The notes under the pieces were generated by a model. It made no database searches and had not been told where the DNA came from. It worked only from the letters and a program-made list of their open reading frames with translations. A program made the position numbers and the translations under genes. Shown here one piece after another: positions 44,987 through 53,043 of a stretch of 64,000 bases of DNA. Source of the stretch: Aliamphritea hakodatensis (GTDB lineage: Bacteria > Pseudomonadota > Gammaproteobacteria > Pseudomonadales > Balneatricaceae); contig NZ_AP025281.1 in assembly GCF_024347195.1 (NCBI RefSeq), forward strand, positions 434,001 to 498,000. Reading direction: 5' to 3'. Every line of letters starts with the position of its first letter. Positions within the stretch are counted from its first letter, which is position 1.

Positions 44987-46117
44987 GTGGCTAACACTAT
45001 CAGACAGGACTTGCAGACGATGTTCACTGCGGGCGTGGATGCAGTGTCCGGATTTTCTGCTACCCGTAACGCGGTAGCGCAAATGGCTGACTTTCAGCCG
45101 GATCAGATTGTGGCTGTGGGCAAGGCTGCCAGCGGTATGTGTGCCGGTGCACTGGATGCACTGACAAAGCCCTGCCCGGCATTACTGGTAACCAAATATC
45201 AGCATACTGATCAGGCGATGCATGAGCACCCGCAGGTCACCGTGATGGAAGCCGCGCACCCGGTCCCGGATGAACAATCCCTGGCTGCCGGTCAGGCGGC
45301 GCTGGATACGGTTGCCGGGATGCCGTCCGGCAGCAGGTTGTTGTTGCTGGTTTCCGGCGGTACCTCTGCGCTGGCGGAGTCTCTGCCGGCGGATATCAGC
45401 CTGCAACAGTGGCAGGCGCTGACCAGTGAAATGCTGGCAGCGGGTTATAACATCGGTCAGATTAATGCCCGGCGTAAAGAAACCTCGCTGATCAAGGACG
45501 GTAAGTTACTGGCGGCGTTTAACGGCGCTGAGGTGCGGGTGCTGGCAATTTCCGATGTGGAAGGCGACGACATCGCAGTGATCGGTTCCGGTACCGGGGA
45601 TACTTACCGGGCAACTGCAACCGCCAGTGTGTCACTGATCGGGACCAATCAGGTGGCCCGTGATGCAGTGGAAGCAAAGGCTGTGGCCATGGGCTTCACC
45701 GTGAAGACGAACCGTGAATGTATGTATCAGGATGTGAATCAACTGGCAGCGAACCTGGCGGATGAGCTGCTGGATGCCTCTCCCGGCGTGTACATCTTTG
45801 GCGGTGAGCCGACCGTTGAATTACCGGAGAATCCGGGCAGTGGCGGGCGCAATCAGGCACTGGCACTGGGGCTGGCGAAGGGTATCCGGGGCCGTCATGA
45901 TATTCATGTACTGGTTGCCGGAACCGATGGCAGTGACGGCCCGACCGATGCCGCCGGTGGCATTATCGACGGTAAAACCGTGACCGATGTCGCCGTTGCG
46001 CGGGATGCGCTGCAGCGGGCTGATGCCGGTACTTATCTGCGTAATTGCGGAGATATTTTTATTACCGGCCCGACCAATACCAATGTGATGGATCTGGCAA
46101 TCGCGGTGGTCAGCTAA
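44987..46117 (+). CDS. Glycerate 2-kinase (MOFRL family)
   Basis: Phosphorylates D-glycerate, usually to 2-phosphoglycerate in this family (GckA/TtuD). 376 residues from the GTG at 44987, which has AGGAG upstream; a TTG at 44951 is not supported. Motifs: AVGKAASGMCAGAL, LLLVSGGTSAL, GQINARRKETSLIKDGKL and the C-terminal MOFRL domain FGGEPTVELPENPGSGGRNQ with AGTDGSDGPTDAAGG. It is 184 bases after the fusion gene, with no clear terminator between, so probably co-expressed. It is convergent with the HD-GYP gene, which ends at the next base. Confidence 0.93.
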   Translation: MANTIRQDLQTMFTAGVDAVSGFSATRNAVAQMADFQPDQIVAVGKAASGMCAGALDALTKPCPALLVTKYQHTDQAMHEHPQVTVMEAAHPVPDEQSLAAGQAALDTVAGMPSGSRLLLLVSGGTSALAESLPADISLQQWQALTSEMLAAGYNIGQINARRKETSLIKDGKLLAAFNGAEVRVLAISDVEGDDIAVIGSGTGDTYRATATASVSLIGTNQVARDAVEAKAVAMGFTVKTNRECMYQDVNQLAANLADELLDASPGVYIFGGEPTVELPENPGSGGRNQALALGLAKGIRGRHDIHVLVAGTDGSDGPTDAAGGIIDGKTVTDVAVARDALQRADAGTYLRNCGDIFITGPTNTNVMDLAIAVVS

Positions 46118-47587
46118 TCAGCTGGCCTGCTTCATCGCTTTATCAGCAAACTGATCCGCGATTTCAATAAACTGCTGTTCGGCGGCCAGAAAGGCGTCTA
46201 TGACGTCCGGATCAAAATGGCTGCCGTTGCCTTCCAGAATAATCTGCTTCGCCTTTTCGTGGCTGAAAGCAGGTTTGTAGACCCGCGCAGAAATCAGCGC
46301 ATCATACACATCTGCCAGGGCCATCAGACGGCCGGAAACCGGAATGTCGGTACCGCTTAAGCCGTTGGGGTAGCCGCTGCCGTCCCATTTTTCATGGTGG
46401 GTCAGGCTGATTTCCCGGGCATACTTCAGGAAACAGTTGGTGCCGAGCTTGTTTTCCGCCACCGCCAAAGCATCGGCACCGATCTGCGGGTGCTGTTTCA
46501 TGATGGCAAATTCTTCATCGGTCAGCTTACCGGGCTTCAGCAGAATCCGGTCAGGAATGCCGACCTTGCCCACATCATGTAATGGCGCGGACTTGTAATA
46601 GAGTTCGATCGTGTAGTCATCTAACACATCGCTGTAAAGGCTGTTTTTCCGCAACGCCTCCGCCAGCACCCGGACATAGTTCTGGGTCCGCAGAATATGG
46701 CCGCCAGTTTCGTTGTCGCGGGTTTCCGCCAGGCTGGCGAGCCCGAGGATACTGGCATCCCGGGTAATATTTAATTCCTGGGTCCGGCTTTCCAGGGCAC
46801 TGATCATGTTGTTGGTGCGCATCGCCATCAGGCCAAACTCATCGTTGCTGGTCACCGGCACTTCGACATCCAGCTCACCTTTGGAAACCCGTTCAAGCAC
46901 GTGATTCTCTGTACTGATAAAGAACTTAAGGTTGCGTGCATAGCCGGTAATAATGGTCAGAATGTACGCCATGATGATGGCAACGATGAAAGAGATCTCA
47001 GCCAGAATGTAACGCTGGGATGTTTGCAGCGGGATTGCATCGCCGGTGTGAATCAGCCACTCAAGGTCTTTATTGATGACCAGAAAGACGACGCCGACCA
47101 CTGAAAATGCACAGACCGTGGCAAACCAGGAAAACTTTTGGGTCAGCGGGTAAGGGGTTTCATCCGGTTCGATATGTTCACCGGTCTGTTGCAGCCGGGC
47201 AGCGATTTTGTGTTCTCTGGCGAGCGCCAGATCGCAGGCAATCATAAAGCCCAGAATGCCCATGCCGATGAGAATTTTGCCACCGCTTTCCAGTGGGAAG
47301 TTATAGCGCGCCAGATTATAGGTACCCAGTGCCAGTGATCCGGCCAGAAAGAGTCCCATATCGAGTTTGAACTGATAACTGACCTGTCGTTTCAGAGGTT
47401 GCCGGTTTACGGTATTTTCCAGCAGCAGGCGGGCCCCCCATTGCAGGCTGAATACTATAAGAATGGGCAGTAACAGTTGCAGTGGTGAGAGTGAATCGAG
47501 GAACGGACATACCTGAATGCCGTAAAACGAGAACAGTAGCAGCGCGATCAGGTAATGGACGTTGGTACGTCGGGAAATAGATGTCAT
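46118..47587 (-). CDS. HD-GYP cyclic di-GMP phosphodiesterase with HAMP domain
   Basis: 489-residue membrane protein predicted to degrade cyclic di-GMP. Six hydrophobic segments lie in the first 225 residues, then a HAMP-like stretch (ISTENHVLERVSKGELDVEVPV), then the HD-GYP domain: RDNETGGHILRTQ, metal-binding HDVGKVGIPD, and HHEKWDGSGYPNGL carrying the GYP triad. The metal and GYP residues are all present, so it should be active. Its stop codon directly abuts the glycerate kinase stop. Signal unknown. Confidence 0.92.
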   Translation of the reverse strand: MTSISRRTNVHYLIALLLFSFYGIQVCPFLDSLSPLQLLLPILIVFSLQWGARLLLENTVNRQPLKRQVSYQFKLDMGLFLAGSLALGTYNLARYNFPLESGGKILIGMGILGFMIACDLALAREHKIAARLQQTGEHIEPDETPYPLTQKFSWFATVCAFSVVGVVFLVINKDLEWLIHTGDAIPLQTSQRYILAEISFIVAIIMAYILTIITGYARNLKFFISTENHVLERVSKGELDVEVPVTSNDEFGLMAMRTNNMISALESRTQELNITRDASILGLASLAETRDNETGGHILRTQNYVRVLAEALRKNSLYSDVLDDYTIELYYKSAPLHDVGKVGIPDRILLKPGKLTDEEFAIMKQHPQIGADALAVAENKLGTNCFLKYAREISLTHHEKWDGSGYPNGLSGTDIPVSGRLMALADVYDALISARVYKPAFSHEKAKQIILEGNGSHFDPDVIDAFLAAEQQFIEIADQFADKAMKQAS

Positions 47588-47942
47588 ATATAAAATGCCG
47601 GCTTACAAATCTTTTTGAGTGATCGCCGTTGCCGTTAAGGTCGGAATAATGCCTGTGGGAGCACTCTGTATTAGGTTGCTGATATTGCGTCCTGCATATG
47701 CTCAACTGAGGTCACAGAGTAGTCGAAGTGGCTTCAGGGTTTCAACCGCTCTGAACAGCTTTGCTGTCAAACTGAGGAATCTTGCCCGGTGTTGTTCGAG
47801 TCAGGTGAATAAAAAGTGCATGAATTGAGTAATATTAAGCATTTAATCTCTTATGAGGGGGAATTCCCCCGGGTATACTGGTGCTGATAAAGCGGGACCA
47901 TAAGCGGAACTATATGACTAATTTAAGAATGTCGGCGGGATA
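47588..47942. other. Divergent region between HD-GYP and HDOD genes
   Basis: 355 bases with no supportable gene. Contains the perfect 14-base palindrome GGGGGAATTCCCCC (47857-47870) followed at once by TATACT (47874-47879), a likely -10 for the HDOD gene. Confidence 0.55.
47857..47879 (+). promoter_or_regulatory. GGGGGAATTCCCCC palindrome with -10 box
   Basis: A perfect 14-base palindrome lies three bases before TATACT, filling the spacer and part of the -35 position of a promoter for the HDOD gene 64 bases downstream. Candidate operator; no matching regulator known to me. Confidence 0.4.
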
Positions 47943-49178
47943 ATGATGAATGCACAGAATGAGACCGGCCAAAGCTCTCAGGTGCTGATGGCGCGGCAGC
48001 CGGTTTTTAATAAAAATCAGGATGTTGAAGCCTATGGTCTGCTGTACCGGACGGAAGACGGCATGTTGCCGGCTGAATTTACCGATGAAAAAGCCACCTC
48101 GTCAGTCATTCTGAACAGCTACGCAGTTGTGACGACTGAGGACGGGGAAAACCGTCGGCTACCTTTCTATATCAAGTTAACGGAAGCAATGCTGCTGTCC
48201 GGTGCAATTCCGGCGTTGCCAAAAGAGCATTTTGTCTTTGAACTGTTACGGGAAGATGGCGCCTCTAAAGAGCTGATTAAAAAAGCGAAAGAACTGAAGC
48301 AACAGGGCTATCGTCTGGCGCTGACCCATTACAACGGAGATAAGGAGCAAACCGCGCTGCTGGATGCGGTGACCGTTGTTAAGATTGATATTCAGAAACA
48401 CAACACTGAACAGCTGAAGAAGCTGATTCAGTTTGTACGTCCTTATCATGTAGATTTACTGGCCGACAAGGTTGAGAACCAGGACGATTTCCGCCGCTGT
48501 CTGGAACTGGGTTTTAAACTCTTTCAGGGGTTTTTCCTGTGTAAGCCGGTGGATATCAAAGGCAAGGCGCTGGGCAGCTCGAAAGCGATGATTATGCAGC
48601 TGCTGGCAGAACTGGAAAATCCGAATGCCAGTGCCGATTCGGTTGAGCAGATCGTGATCAATGATCCGAACATGACGTATAAAATCCTGCGTTTGGTGAA
48701 TTCTGCCGCCTTTTCGACCCCCAAAGAAATTCAGTCACTCTCCCATGCCGTTGCCCTGATAGGCATGAATCAGGTGAAAAAGTGGGCAACCTTATTCCTG
48801 CTCAGCGGCCAGTCCGGTAAGCCGGCGGAACTGACCCGGATGATGCTGATCCGTGGACGGATGTGCGAATTACTGGCAGAAATGCTGAATTATGAAGCGC
48901 CGATCAACTTCTTTATGGTGGGCTTGCTTTCTCAGCTGGATGCCATGATGGACATGGATATGGGTTATCTGATGGATCAGGTGCCGCTGCGGGATGACAT
49001 TAAGCAGGCAATTCTGACCCGTGAGAATCAGATGGGAACCGTCCTTGAAGAAGTGGCTTCCTATGAGCGCGGTGAGTGGGACAGTATACAGGGGCTGCTG
49101 GATAAGCGTTTTTATGAAGTGGCTTACCGGCATAGCCTGGACTGGGCCGAACAGGTGCTGGCTTCGTTATCTGAATAA
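47943..49178 (+). CDS. HDOD-domain protein with degenerate EAL domain (YuxH/CdgJ-like)
   Basis: 411-residue cytoplasmic signalling protein. The N-terminal 200 residues follow the EAL fold, but the catalytic ExLxR motif reads YGLLYR, with Gly in place of Glu, and later metal ligands are poorly kept, so phosphodiesterase activity is unlikely. Residues about 210-400 form an HDOD domain (EQIVINDPNMTYKILRLVNSAAF, in part, then SHAVALIGMNQVKKW). This EAL-HDOD arrangement is that of Vibrio CdgJ and Bacillus YuxH, linked to motility control. Divergent from the HD-GYP gene. Two in-frame ATGs adjoin at the start. Confidence 0.9.
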   Translation: MMNAQNETGQSSQVLMARQPVFNKNQDVEAYGLLYRTEDGMLPAEFTDEKATSSVILNSYAVVTTEDGENRRLPFYIKLTEAMLLSGAIPALPKEHFVFELLREDGASKELIKKAKELKQQGYRLALTHYNGDKEQTALLDAVTVVKIDIQKHNTEQLKKLIQFVRPYHVDLLADKVENQDDFRRCLELGFKLFQGFFLCKPVDIKGKALGSSKAMIMQLLAELENPNASADSVEQIVINDPNMTYKILRLVNSAAFSTPKEIQSLSHAVALIGMNQVKKWATLFLLSGQSGKPAELTRMMLIRGRMCELLAEMLNYEAPINFFMVGLLSQLDAMMDMDMGYLMDQVPLRDDIKQAILTRENQMGTVLEEVASYERGEWDSIQGLLDKRFYEVAYRHSLDWAEQVLASLSE

Positions 49179-49194
49179 CTTTTATGTGGGCAAT

Positions 49195-49224
49195 AAAAAA
49201 GGCAGCCAGGTGGCTGCCTTTTTT
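49195..49224. terminator. Bidirectional terminator between HDOD gene and ilvD
   Basis: AAAAAAGGCAGCC-AGGT-GGCTGCCTTTTTT: seven GC-rich pairs with runs of A and T on either side, between convergent genes. Confidence 0.92.
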
Positions 49225-49236
49225 CGTGATGCCTGA

Positions 49237-51069
49237 TCAGTCCAGCTGAGACAGGTCGCGTACTGCGCCTTTGTCTGCTGAAGTGGCCAGCTTAGCGTAG
49301 GCTTTCAGCGCAGCTGATACCTTGCGTGGCCGATCTTCAACCGGTTTCCAGCCGAGCTTATCCTGTTCCACACGGCGGGCAGCCAGTTCTTCATCGGACA
49401 GCAGAACATCAATGGTACGGTTTGGAATGTCGATACGGATCCGGTCACCGTTGCGTACCAGGCCGATTGCGCCGCCAGCCGCTGCTTCAGGAGACGCGTG
49501 GCCGATAGACAGGCCGGAAGTACCGCCGGAAAAACGGCCGTCGGTCAGCAGTGCGCAGGCTTTACCCAGACCTTTTGACTTGATGTAAGAGGTCGGATAG
49601 AGCATTTCCTGCATACCGGGACCGCCTTTCGGGCCTTCGTAGCGAACGATAACCACGTCGCCAGCTTTCACTTTATCATCCAGAATGTCGGCAACGGCCT
49701 GATCCTGAGATTCAGTAATATGTGCCGGGCCTTCGAATACCAGAATGGACTCATCCACCCCGGCAGATTTAACCACGCAGCCGTCTTCAGCAATGTTGCC
49801 GTGCAGTACCGCCAGACCGCCTTCCAGCGAGAAAGCGTGTTCGATAGAACGGATACAGCCGTGTTCACGGTCGCCGTCCAGCGTAGGCCAGCGGGTTGCC
49901 TGACTGAATGCCTGCTGAGTCGGGATACCGGCAGGACCTGCCTTGTAGAATTCCACCACTTCAGGGGACGGGTTACGCATGATATCCCACTCGTCCAGCG
50001 CGTCAGCCATAGTGTCGGAATGAACGGTCGGGGTATCAGTATGCAATTTGCCGGCACGGTCCAGCTCGCCAAGAATCGCCATGATACCACCGGCACGGTG
50101 GACATCTTCAATGTGATACTTCGGAGTGTTTGGTGCTACTTTACATAACTGAGGCACAACCCGGGAAAGCCGGTCGATATCTTTCATTGTGAAATCGATT
50201 TCAGCTTCCTGAGCTATCGCCAACAGGTGCAGTATTGTATTGGTGGAACCGCCCATGGCGATGTCCAGGGTGATGCAGTTTTCGAAAGCCTTGAAACCAA
50301 CTGAGCGCGGCAGTACCCGCTCGTTGTCGTCTTCGTAGTAGCTGCGGGCCATTTCAACAATGCGGTGGCCGGCGCGCAGGAACAATTGTTCACGGTCGGC
50401 GTGCGTAGCGACCACGGTGCCGTTGCCCGGCAACGCCAGACCCAGAGCTTCCGCCAGACAGTTCATGGAATTCGCGGTGAACATACCGGAGCAGGAGCCG
50501 CAGGTCGGGCAGGCAGAACGTTCTACTTCGTCAACCATTTCGTCAGAAGCGTTCGGGTCTACCGCCAGTACCATGGCATCAACCAGGTCCAGTTTGTGTT
50601 CTGCCAGTCGGGTTTTACCTGCTTCCATCGGGCCACCGGTCACAAAGATAACCGGAATATTCAGACGCATGGATGCCATCAGCATGCCCGGTGTGATTTT
50701 GTCACAGTTTGATATGCAGACCAGCGCATCGGCGCAGTGGGCGTTAACCATGTATTCAACAGAGTCGGCAATGATGTCACGGGATGGCAGGGAATAGAGC
50801 ATGCCGTCGTGACCCATGGCGATACCGTCATCCACCGCAATGGTGTTAAATTCTTTGGCGACACCGCCGGCTTTTTCAATTTCGCGGGCAACCAGCTGTC
50901 CCATGTCTTTCAGATGGACGTGGCCGGGTACAAACTGGGTAAAAGAGTTAGCAACCGCGATGATTGGCTTCTGGAAATCATCATCTTTCATGCCGGTCGC
51001 ACGCCACAGGGCGCGGGCACCTGCCATGTTACGGCCGGCGGTCGATGTTTTGGAACGGTATTGTGGCAT
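49237..51069 (-). CDS. ilvD: Dihydroxy-acid dehydratase
   Basis: Fe-S dehydratase of branched-chain amino-acid and pantothenate synthesis, converting 2,3-dihydroxy-3-methyl acids to 2-keto acids. 610 residues, usual length 600-616. Cluster cysteines lie in CISNCDKITPGM and in ACPTCGSCSGMFTANSMNC; the N-terminal ARALWRATGMKDDDF and C-terminal DGRFSGGTSGLSIGHASPEAA are typical. Transcribed alone, leftward. Confidence 0.98.
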   Translation of the reverse strand: MPQYRSKTSTAGRNMAGARALWRATGMKDDDFQKPIIAVANSFTQFVPGHVHLKDMGQLVAREIEKAGGVAKEFNTIAVDDGIAMGHDGMLYSLPSRDIIADSVEYMVNAHCADALVCISNCDKITPGMLMASMRLNIPVIFVTGGPMEAGKTRLAEHKLDLVDAMVLAVDPNASDEMVDEVERSACPTCGSCSGMFTANSMNCLAEALGLALPGNGTVVATHADREQLFLRAGHRIVEMARSYYEDDNERVLPRSVGFKAFENCITLDIAMGGSTNTILHLLAIAQEAEIDFTMKDIDRLSRVVPQLCKVAPNTPKYHIEDVHRAGGIMAILGELDRAGKLHTDTPTVHSDTMADALDEWDIMRNPSPEVVEFYKAGPAGIPTQQAFSQATRWPTLDGDREHGCIRSIEHAFSLEGGLAVLHGNIAEDGCVVKSAGVDESILVFEGPAHITESQDQAVADILDDKVKAGDVVIVRYEGPKGGPGMQEMLYPTSYIKSKGLGKACALLTDGRFSGGTSGLSIGHASPEAAAGGAIGLVRNGDRIRIDIPNRTIDVLLSDEELAARRVEQDKLGWKPVEDRPRKVSAALKAYAKLATSADKGAVRDLSQLD

Positions 51070-51269
51070 GCACAGATCCTCGAATCAGTGGTAGCGAGCC
51101 TCTGGCCAGAACAGTATGACTACGTCAGAGGCACGGCACAGGCTCTTATTGTTTTGCAGGAGTATACCAGAAAGTCGCATACAGATAGCTGAAAAAAATG
51201 CCGGTTTAGCCGTTATAATCAGAGGTCTTTTAGTTGTATAGCAAACGCAGCCACCGTGAGGTTAGAAGT

Positions 51270-51512
51270 ATGAGTGATGTTCAGAAACTGACAGCAGACC
51301 GCTGGTTACAGCGGCTGATGAAAACCGGCATTCCGGTTGCGCTTATCAGTGTATTGTCTCTCTGGCTGGCCTGGTGGCTGCAAAGCCCTGCTCTGGGGAG
51401 TGTATTTCTGGTCACAATGGTGATTGCCTTAGGGCTGGGGTTTGCGTATAACATTCGTCTTGTCATTCTGTCTTTACGGGCCAGAAAAGCGGCCGGTATG
51501 AATGATAATTAG
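51270..51512 (+). CDS. Small two-helix membrane protein
   Basis: 80 residues from the ATG at 51270, preceded by GAGGTTAGAAG. A short polar N-terminus (SDVQKLTADRWLQRLMKTG) precedes two membrane helices (VALISVLSLWLAWWLQ and VFLVTMVIALGLGFAYNI) and a basic tail LSLRARKAAG. I do not recognise the family. Divergent from ilvD and followed by a 457-base gap, so probably a single gene. Confidence 0.7.
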   Translation: MSDVQKLTADRWLQRLMKTGIPVALISVLSLWLAWWLQSPALGSVFLVTMVIALGLGFAYNIRLVILSLRARKAAGMNDN

Positions 51513-51969
51513 TTCAGACATTTGTTTGAATTCCTCCGGTGCTTAAGTGCGCTGAGATTCTTTGCAGTCTGTGTTTGAAGGGGCAATCTGTGCCCGGTTC
51601 ATAATGTGCTATATGTGTTGTAGCACAAAAAATAATGTTTTCTGAATCAGTGAAACCTGACCGTATCAGGCAATGCTTATTGTCGTCCGGGACAAGCGGA
51701 CAGGCACCCAGTTAATACCTGATTAAGTGGTGCGGCAAGATAATTACTGGCAGGCGCAGAGTGCAGATATCGTCATATTATTGATTGGTGGCCGAGTTAC
51801 CCATTTTGGGTTTTAACACGCCGCTTCGCAGGTATAATGCGTGGGCATTTATTACGCGGCAAATAATCATTGCTGACAGATAAGGAAGTACGCGCCTCAT
51901 ATGGAACCTGATACCGAGCCAACAATAGCGGGCCTGTCCCGATAAGAATCGAATTAAGGTGAAAACAGT
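51513..51969. other. Intergenic region upstream of the PepSY/two-component operon
   Basis: No supportable gene; a leftward 73-codon frame near its right end lacks motif and ribosome site. It contains a perfect TATAAT at 51833-51838 with only a weak -35, and AAGGTG just before the PepSY gene start. About 130 bases of leader lie between TATAAT and that start. Confidence 0.5.
51833..51838 (+). promoter_or_regulatory. Probable -10 box of the PepSY-phoPQ-like operon
   Basis: Perfect TATAAT within CAGGTATAATGC; nothing close to TTGACA lies 16-18 bases before it, so an activator (for instance the response regulator itself) may be needed. Inference. Confidence 0.45.
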
Positions 51970-52263
51970 ATGTACCAAGCTCTGCAAAATACTTTCCAAT
52001 CCCTGATGCTGGTTATTTTTCTGGGGATACTGGCAGGTCAGGCGAGTGCAGAGTTATTTGTACCCTCTACCGCAGTGGTTGTTCTGGCTGCTGACACCAG
52101 TCTGCAGGCAGCTGCCAAGCAGGTGAATACTAAGTATGGCGGCGAAGTGGTGAAGGCTGAAACCGTCAGTAAAGAAGGGCGGAAGGTACATCAGATTCGC
52201 TTACTGATTGATGGTCGGGTAAAAAATGTTGATATTGATGCCAGTTCAGGAAAAGAACTGTAA
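51970..52263 (+). CDS. PepSY-domain periplasmic protein
   Basis: 97 residues with a signal peptide (hydrophobic SLMLVIFLGILAGQ, cleavage after ASA at about residue 27). The mature part matches the PepSY fold: a helix (QAAAKQVNTKYGG) and strands with the family ending KVHQIRLLIDGRVKNVDIDASSG. Small PepSY proteins next to PhoPQ-like systems are common and may modulate the sensor (known neighbourhood, inferred role). It precedes the response regulator by 90 bases. Confidence 0.85.
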   Translation: MYQALQNTFQSLMLVIFLGILAGQASAELFVPSTAVVVLAADTSLQAAAKQVNTKYGGEVVKAETVSKEGRKVHQIRLLIDGRVKNVDIDASSGKEL

Positions 52264-52353
52264 CTTGCATCTGTCTGCGCAATCTGGTCTCTTCTCTGGT
52301 ATATATTGCCTCTGTTTAGCCCGCTAACGGGTATTTATTTTAAGGAGTGATGG

Positions 52354-53043
52354 ATGAAACTTCTGGTTGTTGAAGACGACAGTGATTTAAGACGCCAGCT
52401 GGTCACCGCACTGTCGAATGCCGGCTATACCGTGGAAGAAGCGGAAGACGGTCAGGAAGCTGTGTATCTGGGAACAGAGTTTCCGTATGACCTGGCGGTT
52501 GTTGATATTGGTTTGCCGAGCCTTTCCGGGGTTGAAGTTATCCGGAAATGGCGCGACGAAGATGTGAATTTTCCGATCATTATCCTGACTGCCCGTGGTG
52601 ACTGGCAGGATAAGGTCGAAGGGCTTGAAGCCGGTGCGGATGATTATCTGGTTAAGCCGTTTCACATGGAAGAATTACTGGCCCGTCTGAATGCCCTGCT
52701 GCGCCGCGCCGCCGGTCATGCCAAACCTATGATGGAATTCGGACCGTTACAGCTGGATACCAGTGGTCGGGTTGTTAAGCTTAACGGCGAAACCGTTAAA
52801 CTGACCAGCTACGAGTACCGTACCCTTGAGTATCTGGTGCTGAATGCCGGTAAAGTGATCTCCAAGACGGAGCTGACAGAGCATCTTTACCATCAGGACT
52901 TTGACCGTGACTCTAACGTGCTTGAAGTGTTTATCCGTCGTTTGAGGCAAAAGCTGGATCCGGATCAGACCCTGCAACCTATCGCGACGGTAAGGGGCCT
53001 GGGTTATCGCTTTGATCTGACGTTAACTTCCGATCAGGCATGA
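52354..53043 (+). CDS. OmpR-family response regulator, PhoP-like
   Basis: 229-residue regulator. Receiver: acidic pocket EDD at residues 7-9, phospho-acceptor Asp51 in LAVVDIGLPSLSG, Lys in YLVKPFHMEEL. The C-terminal winged helix is complete (YEYRTLEYLVLNAGKVISK, then SNVLEVFIRRLRQKL and TVRGLGYRF). Closest by eye to PhoP/QseB types. Preceded by AAGGAG and overlapping the kinase start by four bases. Confidence 0.94.
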   Translation: MKLLVVEDDSDLRRQLVTALSNAGYTVEEAEDGQEAVYLGTEFPYDLAVVDIGLPSLSGVEVIRKWRDEDVNFPIIILTARGDWQDKVEGLEAGADDYLVKPFHMEELLARLNALLRRAAGHAKPMMEFGPLQLDTSGRVVKLNGETVKLTSYEYRTLEYLVLNAGKVISKTELTEHLYHQDFDRDSNVLEVFIRRLRQKLDPDQTLQPIATVRGLGYRFDLTLTSDQA

